Assembly: GCA_002937555.1 (NCBI GenBank)
Contig: PTKB01000023.1
Span: forward strand, 1 to 17,484
Origin: Alphaproteobacteria bacterium MarineAlpha10_Bin2
GTDB lineage: Bacteria > Pseudomonadota > Alphaproteobacteria > UBA828
Length of the DNA stretch: 17,484 nucleotides
Direction of reading: 5' to 3'
Below are positions 8,746-15,376 of this stretch, piece by piece. Numbering within the stretch: the first letter of the stretch is position 1; the number at the start of each line of letters is the position of its first letter. The notes below the pieces were generated by a model. It ran no database searches and had not been told where the DNA came from. It saw nothing but the letters and a program-made list of their open reading frames with translations. The translations under genes were made by a program, and so were the position numbers.

Positions 8746-10110
8746 ATGGCCGTGGATCCCGGCGCGCCGACGCGCCATCCCGTCGCCTGGCGCGACCCTG
8801 AGTTTTTCGACGCTCAATCGCTCGACGCGGAAATGCGCCGGGTGTTCGACATATGCCATGGCTGCCGGCGTTGTTTTAGCCTGTGCGATTCCTTCCCGCG
8901 CCTGTTCGATTTGGTCGATGAATCCACAACCGGCGAGGTCGATGGTGTGGCTTCGGCGGATTTCGAGAGCGTCGTGAATGCCTGCACGCTGTGCGACATG
9001 TGTTTCATGACCAAATGCCCCTACACCCCGCCGCATGAATGGAATATCGACTTCCCGCATCTCATGCTGCGCTACCGCGCCAATCAGCACCGCGCCGGCC
9101 GCGCGCCGACATCGGCGAGCCCGCGCCTGGCGGAGACCGACAAGAACGGCCGTGCAGCACGCTTTATTGCGCCGTTCATGAACTGGGGCGCGAAGAACGA
9201 AAACCGCCTCGGTCGATTTCTGATGGAAAAGTTCGCCGGCGTCCACCGCGCGGCGCGCCTGCCGCAATACCGCAACCCAGCCTTCCTCAAACGCGCGCGT
9301 AAGGCAGCGCCCGCCGTCAATCAGGCGGCGCCAGCCAAGGGGCGCAAGGTCGCGCTCTACGCCACCTGCTTCGCCAATTATAACTCGCCTGAAATCGGCG
9401 AGGCGGCGCTGGCGATACTCGCCCATAACGGCGTCGATTGCGAAGTGGTCTATCCGCGCTGTTGCGGTATGCCACAGCTCGAACAGGGCGATATCGCCCG
9501 CGTCGCCGAGAACGCCAAGAAAACCGCGGTGGAGCTCGGCAGTTGGATCGACAAGGGCTATGACGTCGTTGCCCTGGTGCCGAGCTGCGCGCTGATGCTG
9601 AAACTGGAATGGCCGCTTCTCCTTCCCGACGAGACGGCGGTGGCGCGGCTTGCGGCGCACAGCTTCGATATCAGCGAATATATCGTCGCCATCGCGCGCG
9701 ACGAAGGATTGGCCGACGGCATCGGGCCGCTGGACGGCGGCGTGACGCTGCACATGGCCTGTCATGCGCGCGCCCAGAATATCGGCAACAAGGCGGCGGA
9801 CATGCTGAAGCTCGTGCCCGGCGCCGAAGTTGAGGTGATCGAGCGTTGCTCGGGCCATGGCGGCTCGATCGGCGTGACCCGGGATTTCCACGAAATCGCG
9901 ATGAAAGTGGGCAAGCCCACCGCGCGCCGGGCTCTGGAAACCGGCAGCCGTTTCGTTGCATCCGAATGCCCGCTCGCTGCCAGCCATATCGTCGCCGGCA
10001 TGGAACGGCTGGCGAGCGAGAGCGAGGACGCCGCCAAGGGGTTACCGGAAGCACCGCGCGCCTACCATCCGATCGAGCTTTTCGCCAAAGCCTACGGCCT
10101 CGACAAATAG
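8746..10110 (+). CDS. GlpC/HdrD-like Fe-S protein (ferredoxin-type sites plus two CCG domains)
   Basis: This resembles COG0247-type proteins (GlpC, heterodisulfide reductase HdrB/D-like), which pass electrons through Fe-S clusters. The 454 residues contain two N-terminal ferredoxin-type sites: C37, C40, C43, C47 and C80, C83, C86, C91 (the latter ending in CP). Two CCG-type domains follow: C208, C239-C240-G, C281; and C339, C368, C408. In the second domain the motif reads RCSGHGG, with Ser in place of the second Cys. There is no membrane segment and no flavin or FAD domain. ATG 8746 follows GGCAGGAGAG. It lies between rubrerythrin and DUF3501 genes, a neighbourhood I recall as recurring in proteobacteria. 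It is a candidate electron donor to the rubredoxin-less rubrerythrin (inference). Substrate unknown. Confidence 0.85.
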   Translation: MAVDPGAPTRHPVAWRDPEFFDAQSLDAEMRRVFDICHGCRRCFSLCDSFPRLFDLVDESTTGEVDGVASADFESVVNACTLCDMCFMTKCPYTPPHEWNIDFPHLMLRYRANQHRAGRAPTSASPRLAETDKNGRAARFIAPFMNWGAKNENRLGRFLMEKFAGVHRAARLPQYRNPAFLKRARKAAPAVNQAAPAKGRKVALYATCFANYNSPEIGEAALAILAHNGVDCEVVYPRCCGMPQLEQGDIARVAENAKKTAVELGSWIDKGYDVVALVPSCALMLKLEWPLLLPDETAVARLAAHSFDISEYIVAIARDEGLADGIGPLDGGVTLHMACHARAQNIGNKAADMLKLVPGAEVEVIERCSGHGGSIGVTRDFHEIAMKVGKPTARRALETGSRFVASECPLAASHIVAGMERLASESEDAAKGLPEAPRAYHPIELFAKAYGLDK

Positions 10111-10120
10111 GGAATTTCGT

Positions 10121-10714
10121 ATGACGGCGAAGCGCGAAATATTGCGTGTCGATATCATGGACATGGCGGCCTATGGCGAGGAACGCGCGGCGCGGCGCGC
10201 CGAAATCAGCCGCGTCAAACGCGACCGGCGCCTCGCCGTCGGGCCGTTCGCGACTTTCTATTTCGAGAGTTACGACACCATGTGGATGCAGATTCACGAG
10301 ATGCTGTTTGTCGAGCGCGGCGGAGAAGATCAGATTCCGAACGAATTAAACGCCTACAACCCCTTGATTCCCAATGGGAAAAATCTCGTTGCGACGCTCA
10401 TGTTCGAAATTGCCGACGGCGACATGCGGGCGCGCGAACTGGCACGCCTCGGCGGCATCGAGAAGACCATCCGCTTTGAGCTTGGCGAGGGCGCCATCGC
10501 CGCCCAGCCCATCGCCGATGGCGTGGAACGCACCACCGACGCCGGCAAGACATCGGCGGTGCATTTTCTTCAATTCGATTTCACCGCCGCGGAGATCGAG
10601 AAATTCCGCGACAGTACCGTGCGCGCGGTGATTTCAATAAGCCATTCCAATTATGGCCATATGGCGAATATTCCGGACATCGTGCGCGATGCGCTGGACG
10701 GCGATTTCGACTAA
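10121..10714 (+). CDS. DUF3501 family protein
   Basis: The 197-residue product matches my memory of the DUF3501 family, with the central block MWMQIHEMLFVERGG, then LNAYNPLIPNGKNLVATLMFEI, and a C-terminal AVISISHSNYGHMANIP. No catalytic function is known to me. There are no cysteines, signal peptide or membrane helices; the protein looks soluble and acidic, with several conserved-looking His, Glu and Tyr residues. The ATG at 10121 follows AGGGAA 10 bases after the Fe-S protein stop, so the two are almost surely co-transcribed. The gene is last in the rubrerythrin cassette and converges with the SH3 gene, its stop only 17 bases away. Confidence 0.85.
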   Translation: MTAKREILRVDIMDMAAYGEERAARRAEISRVKRDRRLAVGPFATFYFESYDTMWMQIHEMLFVERGGEDQIPNELNAYNPLIPNGKNLVATLMFEIADGDMRARELARLGGIEKTIRFELGEGAIAAQPIADGVERTTDAGKTSAVHFLQFDFTAAEIEKFRDSTVRAVISISHSNYGHMANIPDIVRDALDGDFD

Positions 10715-10731
10715 GCCAGACGGACGGCGGG

Positions 10732-11274
10732 TTAATCGATCACCTCACCGGGGTAAACGCCCCACAGCCCGCTCTGCTTGGTCCAGGCCTTAGTCTCGCC
10801 CTGCACCACATGGCACCATTCGCCGTCGCAAGAGATAATTTTCACCAGCACGCCGGATTCGGCACGGAATAGGGCGGGTGCGCCGGTCTTGGGCGCGCGG
10901 CGAAAGACGCGCTCGGGCGGCGTCACCAGGGCACTGCGGCGGCCCGACAGCAGCGCGCGGTGAATCCATCCGACCGTGCCTTCCCAATCGCGTACACGGC
11001 GCCAATTGTCGAATTCGGCGATGATTTCGACCGGCAATGCGCGGCGCTTATAGACCCATTCGATGGGATACCGCGTGCCGGGGCCGGTGCGCAGATTGAC
11101 CTCCGCCGATTTTAGCGAGACGAAACGCGGCAGCGGCAAGGCATCGTCGCGCGCCGCGGCCGGCCCGGCCAAAGCCCATAAGCTGGCGATCAGGCCGGCG
11201 GCTGTGAAGCTCAGCGTGAGCAAACGCGCGAAGCGCATTCGAACAAGTGTATTTCGGGGCCGGGCAATTGTCAT
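10732..11274 (-). CDS. Secreted tandem SH3-like domain protein
   Basis: Bacterial SH3 (SH3_4/DUF1058-like) proteins are usually exported and bind cell-wall or other extracytoplasmic partners. The 180-residue product has a positive N-terminus, a hydrophobic core (FTAAGLIASLWALAG) and a likely cleavage site after AGPAAA near residue 41. The first SH3-like repeat (about 52-115) contains VNLRTGPGTRYP and GTVGWIHRALL; the second (about 118-175) contains VFRRAPKTGAP and GETKAWTKQSGLWG. C-terminal SCDGEWC could form a disulfide in the periplasm. The start is uncertain: ATG at 11274 or the internal ATG at 11238 (which gives a more compact signal peptide). The gene diverges from the hydroxyacid dehydrogenase gene. 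Its precise role is unknown. Confidence 0.85.
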   Translation of the reverse strand: MTIARPRNTLVRMRFARLLTLSFTAAGLIASLWALAGPAAARDDALPLPRFVSLKSAEVNLRTGPGTRYPIEWVYKRRALPVEIIAEFDNWRRVRDWEGTVGWIHRALLSGRRSALVTPPERVFRRAPKTGAPALFRAESGVLVKIISCDGEWCHVVQGETKAWTKQSGLWGVYPGEVID

Positions 11275-11285
11275 CGGGCGCCCAT

Positions 11286-11294
11286 TTTATACCA
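11286..11294 (-). promoter_or_regulatory. Extended -10 promoter of the SH3 gene
   Basis: On the minus strand the sequence reads TGGTATAAA: a TGN extension before a -10 hexamer TATAAA (5 of 6 bases). No good -35 lies 17 bases upstream, as is common for extended -10 promoters. The start of transcription would be near 11280. That leaves a very short leader for ATG 11274 and about 40 bases for ATG 11238, which slightly favours the shorter protein. Confidence 0.4.
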
Positions 11295-11407
11295 AATCGC
11301 CCGCGCCACGCTCGATTGTCTCGCTGAGCCTGCTTTGCTAAACAAGAGAAGCTTTTTCGCTGGGTTTGGTGGCGAAAGGCGCGCCTAATCATAGAACAAG
11401 GAAAATC

Positions 11408-12400
11408 ATGCCGCCGTCGAGCAAAAAACCGCTGGTCTTCGTCACGCGCCGCCTGCCGGATCAAATCCAGGCGCGCATGATGGAGTTGTTCGACACGCGT
11501 CTCAACGATTCCGACACGCCGCTCAGCCAGGGCGAATTGATCGAGGCGGTGCAAAGCGCCGATGCCTTCGTGCCGACGGTCACCGATGCGATCAACCGCG
11601 AGGTGATTGCCGCCGCCGGCGACCAACTCAAGCTAATCGCGAGCTTCGGCACCGGGGTCGATCATGTCGATCTGGCCGCCGCCAAGGAGCGCAATATCCT
11701 GGTGACCAACACCCCGGGCGTGTTGACGGAAGACACCGCCGATATGGCGATGGCGCTGCTGCTTTCAGCACCCCGCCGGTTGAGCGAAGGCGACCGGCTA
11801 GTGCGCGGCGGCGGCTGGCAGGGCTGGGCGCCGACGTCGATGCTCGGTCAGCGCATCTGGGGCAAGCGCCTCGGCATCATCGGTATGGGCCGGATCGGCC
11901 AGGCGGTGGCGCGCCGCGCGCTCGGCTTCGGGCTCACCATCCACTATCACAACCGCAAGCGTGTCCATGCCGAGATCGAAGAAGAGCTCGACGCGACATG
12001 GTGGGAAAGCCTCGACCAGATGTTGGCCCATATGGACCTCATCACCATCCATTGCCCGAGCACCCCGGCGACGTTCCATTTGCTTTCGGCGCGCCGCCTC
12101 AAACTCGTTCGCTCGACCAGCTATATCGTCAACACGTCGCGCGGCCACGCTATCGACGAAGCGGCGCTGGCCGCCTTGTTGGAACAGGGAAGCATCGCCG
12201 GCGCCGGCCTCGACGTTTACGAAAACGAACCGGCGATCAATGCCAAACTGCTTAAGCTCGACAATGTCGTGCTGCTGCCGCATATGAGCTCGGCGACCGT
12301 CGAAGGCCGCCTCGATATGGGCGAAAAGGTATTGATCAATATTCAGACTTGGGCGGACGGCCATATGCCGCCCGACCGGGTGATCGAAACCGCGAGCTGA
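11408..12400 (+). CDS. D-2-hydroxyacid dehydrogenase (glyoxylate/hydroxypyruvate reductase type)
   Basis: This enzyme interconverts 2-oxoacids (such as glyoxylate or hydroxypyruvate) and D-2-hydroxyacids with NAD(P)H. The 330 residues show the substrate motif FGTGVDHVDL (80-89), TPGVLTEDTADMAMALLL (102-119), the Rossmann motif GMGRIGQA (159-166), and the catalytic triad R245 (VNTSRG), E274 (DVYENEP) and H292 (LPHMSSAT). An Asn-Arg pair at 182-183 replaces the acidic residue after the second Rossmann strand, which in this family points to NADPH preference. ATG 11408 has AAGGAAA ahead of it; an upstream in-frame TTG (11366) lacks a ribosome-binding site. Closest named types are GyaR/GhrB-like; the exact substrate is not resolved. 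Confidence 0.92.
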   Translation: MPPSSKKPLVFVTRRLPDQIQARMMELFDTRLNDSDTPLSQGELIEAVQSADAFVPTVTDAINREVIAAAGDQLKLIASFGTGVDHVDLAAAKERNILVTNTPGVLTEDTADMAMALLLSAPRRLSEGDRLVRGGGWQGWAPTSMLGQRIWGKRLGIIGMGRIGQAVARRALGFGLTIHYHNRKRVHAEIEEELDATWWESLDQMLAHMDLITIHCPSTPATFHLLSARRLKLVRSTSYIVNTSRGHAIDEAALAALLEQGSIAGAGLDVYENEPAINAKLLKLDNVVLLPHMSSATVEGRLDMGEKVLINIQTWADGHMPPDRVIETAS

Positions 12401-12758
12401 ATGGGCTACCAATCGGGCCAGGAAAGTCGAAGCGCCCGTCATAAATTGTCGATTTCAGGAACGCCAGATCGCGGTCGTAATCGGTGATCGCCGCCTGGTT
12501 TTTGCCGCGGTCCTTCTTTTTCTCAAGATTTACTTTCAACGCATAGAGCGTGTTGCTCATTTTTTGCAGGCGCTCGGGCGATTCGCCGGCGCCCCATTCC
12601 GCCCAATCGACCCCCTCGATCTCGAGCGCTCCCGCATAGGCGAATACCCGGTTCAGAATATTCTGGCGTTCGCGCCGCATCGGGCCACGCGCGCCGACCT
12701 GATAGCCGAAGCGTTTTAGGACCCCCTCTTTAGGAAATTTGAATATTCTCTCAACCAT
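12336..12758 (-). CDS. Unrecognised 140-residue protein, coupled to the ParB-like gene
   Basis: I do not recognise this family with confidence. The central part (about residues 16-110) looks like a real soluble, mainly helical domain: a FGYQVGARGPMRRERQNIL segment, a WAEWGAGES turn with S60 and RL (63-64), a Lys-rich stretch, then DYDRDLAFLKSTIYDGRFDF. The start ATG (12758) is three bases past the stop of the ParB-like gene, which strongly suggests translational coupling and makes the gene credible. The last 25 residues (from about 116) are rich in Ser, Pro and Arg and lie partly antisense to the dehydrogenase gene, overlapping it by 65 bases. This tail may be non-native, for example after loss of an earlier stop. 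Confidence 0.55.
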   Translation of the reverse strand: MVERIFKFPKEGVLKRFGYQVGARGPMRRERQNILNRVFAYAGALEIEGVDWAEWGAGESPERLQKMSNTLYALKVNLEKKKDRGKNQAAITDYDRDLAFLKSTIYDGRFDFPGPIGSPFSSRFRSPGRAAYGRPPKSEY

Positions 12759-12761
12759 GCC

Positions 12762-13010
12762 TCACGATTTGCGCGCGGCAACGAAGATGCAGGTGATTTT
12801 CTCTTCGCCGAGCGCACGGCAAGCCTCGAGCCGGTGCAGGCCGGTGATCAGGACATAGCGGCCATCGCCCTTGCGCACCTGGATCGGCACTTTCATGCCT
12901 TCTTCGAGAATACTTTCGGCGAGCGCGTCGACGGTCTCTTGGTTGAGGCTGTTGCGCCGTTTCGCGGGAATATAGATATCGGCGATATCGATAATTTGGT
13001 CTTTCAGCAC
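12762..13010 (-). CDS. Stand-alone ParB/Srx-fold domain protein
   Basis: The 82-residue product is essentially one ParB N-terminal-like domain: an early IADIYIPAKRRNSLNQETVDALAESILEEG (read in two parts, about residues 8-37), then PIQVRKGDGRYVLITG and the signature GLHRLEACRALG (about 57-68). In ParB proteins the GxxRxxA-type box binds CTP; in sulfiredoxin the corresponding motif is GCHR with a catalytic Cys. Here the position is Leu, so it is not a sulfiredoxin. There is no helix-turn-helix or C-terminal dimer domain, so it is not a chromosome-partition ParB. The start is GTG 13010 behind GGAGG. The small downstream gene is coupled to it. The role is unknown. Confidence 0.75.
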   Translation of the reverse strand: MLKDQIIDIADIYIPAKRRNSLNQETVDALAESILEEGMKVPIQVRKGDGRYVLITGLHRLEACRALGEEKITCIFVAARKS

Positions 13011-13036
13011 CGCCCTCGCCTCCGCCTTCGCTTGTT

Positions 13037-13072
13037 CGCCGGGCCGAGTGTGGCAAGCGAGCGCGCCCGGCG
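13037..13072. repeat. GC-rich inverted repeat between the MoeB-like and ParB-like genes
   Basis: CGCCGGGC (13037-13044) and GCCCGGCG (13065-13072) are a perfect 8-bp inverted repeat with a 20-base loop. No U tract follows on either strand. It sits in the only sizeable gap (76 bases) within the minus-strand gene run, so it may reduce read-through into the last two genes. It ends just upstream of the GTG start of the ParB-like gene. Confidence 0.35.
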
Positions 13073-13086
13073 CAAGCTCAGCAAGA

Positions 13087-13908
13087 TCACGTCACGGCGC
13101 AGCTTTCGCCCGTCTCAGCCAGGTGCATCGTAAGGTCGGTAATGGTCGGGTTTTCGCCGCACAGCGGGCAGGTCGGGTCGGGTTTGACGCGCACATTACG
13201 GAAGGTGGCGCTCAACGCGTCGTAGATGATCAGCGTGCCCGAGAGGCTTTCGCCGATGCCGAGCAATTCCTTCAGCACTTCGGTGGATTGCAGCGAGCCC
13301 ATCGAACCCGCCACGGCGCCGAGAATGCCGCCTTCGGCGCAGGACGGAATGAGCCCGGGCGGCGGCGGCTCGCGAAATATGCAGCGGTAGCAGGGATGGC
13401 CCTCTCCTTCATACGCCTTGAAAGTGGAGAGCTGGCCGTCGAAGCGGAGGATCGCGGCCGAGACCAGTGTCGTTCGCGCCAGGTAACAGGCATCGTTGAT
13501 GAGAAACCGGGTTTCGAAATTGTCGCTGCCATCGGCCACCAGATCATAGGCCGAGATCAAATCCATGGCGTTTTCCGCCGTCAGCCGCTCTTCATGGGTG
13601 ATCACGGTGACGTCCGGATTGATCGCCCGAATGGCGCGCTCGGCGCTTTCGACCTTAGGCGTGCCGAGGGCGTCGGAGGTGTGAATGACTTGGCGTTGCA
13701 GGTTCGACAGGCTCACCCGGTCATCGTCGACGATCCCGAGCGTGCCGACACCGGCCGCGGCAAGATAAAGCAGCAGCGGCGAACCCAGACCGCCAGCGCC
13801 AACCACCAGCACGCTCGAATCGAGCAGCTTGGCCTGGCCGTGCCCGCCGACTTCCTGAAGAATGATGTGGCGCGCATAGCGCTCGATCTGGGATTCATCG
13901 AAACTCAT
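13087..13908 (-). CDS. HesA/MoeB/ThiF family E1-like adenylyltransferase
   Basis: These enzymes adenylate the C-terminal glycine of ubiquitin-like sulfur carriers (MoaD, ThiS, CysO) for later thiocarboxylation. The 273 residues contain R14 in the YARHIILQEVG opening, the nucleotide loop GAGGLGSP (37-44), VDDDRVSLSNLQRQ (60-73), the aspartate in ADGSDNFETR (near 130), the active-site Cys190 in IPSCAEGG, and two zinc pairs C173/C176 and C247/C250. No C-terminal rhodanese domain is present, so it is MoeB-like rather than MoeZ/MOCS3-like. A further Cys lies four residues from the end (ESCAVT). It starts 20 bases after cysK in the same direction. No sulfur-carrier gene is visible in the window; the partner is unknown. 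Confidence 0.9.
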   Translation of the reverse strand: MSFDESQIERYARHIILQEVGGHGQAKLLDSSVLVVGAGGLGSPLLLYLAAAGVGTLGIVDDDRVSLSNLQRQVIHTSDALGTPKVESAERAIRAINPDVTVITHEERLTAENAMDLISAYDLVADGSDNFETRFLINDACYLARTTLVSAAILRFDGQLSTFKAYEGEGHPCYRCIFREPPPPGLIPSCAEGGILGAVAGSMGSLQSTEVLKELLGIGESLSGTLIIYDALSATFRNVRVKPDPTCPLCGENPTITDLTMHLAETGESCAVT

Positions 13909-13928
13909 TTGAATGTCCGTTCCCCATG

Positions 13929-14897
13929 CTACACGCCGCTGAAGAGATCGGTCGAAAGATAGCGCTCAGCGAAGGACGGAATGATGACGACGATGCGCTT
14001 GCCTGCCATCTCGTCGCGCGCGCCAACTTCGAGCGCCGCCGCCACCGCCGCGCCTGAGGAAATACCAACCGGGATGCCCTCGAGCCGGGCGATCTGGCGC
14101 GCCGTTTCGAACGCCGTTTCGTTGCCGATGGATATATATTCGTCGATCTCCGAGGTCTCCAATACGTCCGGCACGAATCCGGCGCCGATGCCCTGAATTT
14201 TATGCGGGCCGGGCGCGCCGCCGGACAAGACGGAGCTGTCCTCGGGCTCGACCCCGACCACATGCAGATGCGGCAGGCGCGGCCTCAGCACTTGGGCGCA
14301 GCCGGTGATCGTGCCGCCGGTGCCGACGCCGGCGACAAATACGTCCAATGCGCCGCCGCAATCGATCCAGATTTCCTCCGCAGTCGTCTGGCGGTGAATT
14401 TCCGGATTGGCGAGGTTTTTGAACTGCTGAAGCATCAGCGCATCGTCATTCTCGGCGACGATTTCCTCGGCCCGCGCCAATGCCCCTTTCATGCCCAACT
14501 CGGGCGGCGTTAGCACGAGCTCGGCGCCGAGCAGCTTGAGAATTTTGCGCCGCTCCTGGGACATGCTTTCCGGCATGGTGAGAATGAGGCGATAACCCTT
14601 CGCGGCGGCGACGAACGCGAGCGCGATGCCGGTATTTCCCGAGGTCGGCTCGACCAGCAACGTCTTTCCCGGCACCGCTTTGCCCACCTCCTCGGCGGCG
14701 TCGATCATGGCGAAGCCGATGCGGTCCTTGACCGAAGACAGCGGGTTGAAGAATTCCAGTTTGGCGATGATTTCGGCCTTGCAACCTTCTTGCTCCGGCA
14801 GCCGGTTGAGCCGCACCAGCGGCGTCGCGCCAACCGTTTCGATGAAATTTTCGTAGATCCGGCCGCGCGAAAATATTTTCTGGTCTTGGTCAGCCAC
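13929..14897 (-). CDS. cysK: Cysteine synthase A (O-acetylserine sulfhydrylase)
   Basis: CysK makes L-cysteine from O-acetylserine and sulfide with PLP. The 322-residue protein has the PLP lysine K57 in NPLSSVKDRIG, the substrate loop PTSGNTG (84-90), the phosphate loop GTGGTITG and the C-terminal ERYLSTDLF. The GTG at 14897 is preferred because GGGAG lies 6 bases upstream and the family-like sequence begins right after it; an in-frame ATG at 14978 would place 27 unrelated residues inside the Rrf2 gene. The gap from the Rrf2 stop is 14 bases. Co-transcription with an Rrf2 regulator and a sulfur-carrier E1 enzyme places it in sulfur assimilation or transfer. Confidence 0.93.
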   Translation of the reverse strand: MADQDQKIFSRGRIYENFIETVGATPLVRLNRLPEQEGCKAEIIAKLEFFNPLSSVKDRIGFAMIDAAEEVGKAVPGKTLLVEPTSGNTGIALAFVAAAKGYRLILTMPESMSQERRKILKLLGAELVLTPPELGMKGALARAEEIVAENDDALMLQQFKNLANPEIHRQTTAEEIWIDCGGALDVFVAGVGTGGTITGCAQVLRPRLPHLHVVGVEPEDSSVLSGGAPGPHKIQGIGAGFVPDVLETSEIDEYISIGNETAFETARQIARLEGIPVGISSGAAVAAALEVGARDEMAGKRIVVIIPSFAERYLSTDLFSGV

Positions 14898-14911
14898 GAT
14901 ATCTCCCGTCC

Positions 14912-15367
14912 TTAGATGGTGTAGTCCAGTTTTATGTCGGAGACGCGCGCAATGCCGAGACCGGTTGCGCGCCGGCAAAGGTCTTCGATGGTAACCTTGT
15001 CGAGGCGGATCATCATGTCTTCCTGCATCTCATTCCATATGGGTTGCAGCACTTGATCCGCCAAATCGGAGGCGGCGTCGGCCGCTTCCTTTTGATCCAT
15101 CTTTTCAAGCTCGCGCACCACCCGGGCGATTTGGCCGAGGGTGATGCGCCGGCGCTCGCGCGCCAGCAGATAGCCGCCACGCGGCCCGCGCACGCCGCGC
15201 AGCACGCCGGCATGCACGAGGCGCTGCATGACTTGTTCGAGATAGCGGTGCGGCACGCCCTGGCGCTTGGCGATCTCGCGGCTGCGCACCGGTTCGGAGC
15301 CGCCGTTATAGGCGATGTCGACCACCGATTCGACCGCATAGACGAGCTTTTTCGAGGGATCGAGCAT
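14912..15367 (-). CDS. Rrf2-family transcription regulator (CymR-like, no Fe-S cysteines)
   Basis: Rrf2 proteins are small winged-helix regulators such as IscR, NsrR and CymR. The 151 residues show the family HTH: SREIAKRQGVPHRYLEQVMQ followed by LRGVRGPRGGYLLA. The three clustered cysteines that hold the IscR/NsrR Fe-S cluster are absent; the only cysteine is C131 near the C-terminus. That argues for a CymR-like mode, in which CymR of Bacillus binds CysK and controls cysteine genes. The direct placement before cysK (14-base gap) supports a role in cysteine control (inference). It begins 9 bases after dut; no good Shine-Dalgarno sequence precedes ATG 15367, so coupling to dut is possible. Confidence 0.87.
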   Translation of the reverse strand: MLDPSKKLVYAVESVVDIAYNGGSEPVRSREIAKRQGVPHRYLEQVMQRLVHAGVLRGVRGPRGGYLLARERRRITLGQIARVVRELEKMDQKEAADAASDLADQVLQPIWNEMQEDMMIRLDKVTIEDLCRRATGLGIARVSDIKLDYTI

Positions 15368-15376
15368 GGCAGGTGC

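Noticed and set aside
8713..9987. 424-codon minus-strand open frame opposite the Fe-S protein gene
   Set aside because: The plus strand carries ordered Cys motifs of a known family; the opposite frame has none and a shadow-like composition.
12762..13010. Sulfiredoxin
   Set aside because: The fold signature is similar, but the catalytic Cys of the GCHR motif is Leu here.
13048..13962. 304-codon plus-strand open frame opposite the MoeB-like gene
   Set aside because: The minus strand has all E1 motifs; the plus frame shows no domain and runs across gene boundaries.
14912..15367. IscR or NsrR assignment for the Rrf2 protein
   Set aside because: The three Fe-S cluster cysteines are missing and no isc/suf or NO-related genes are nearby.
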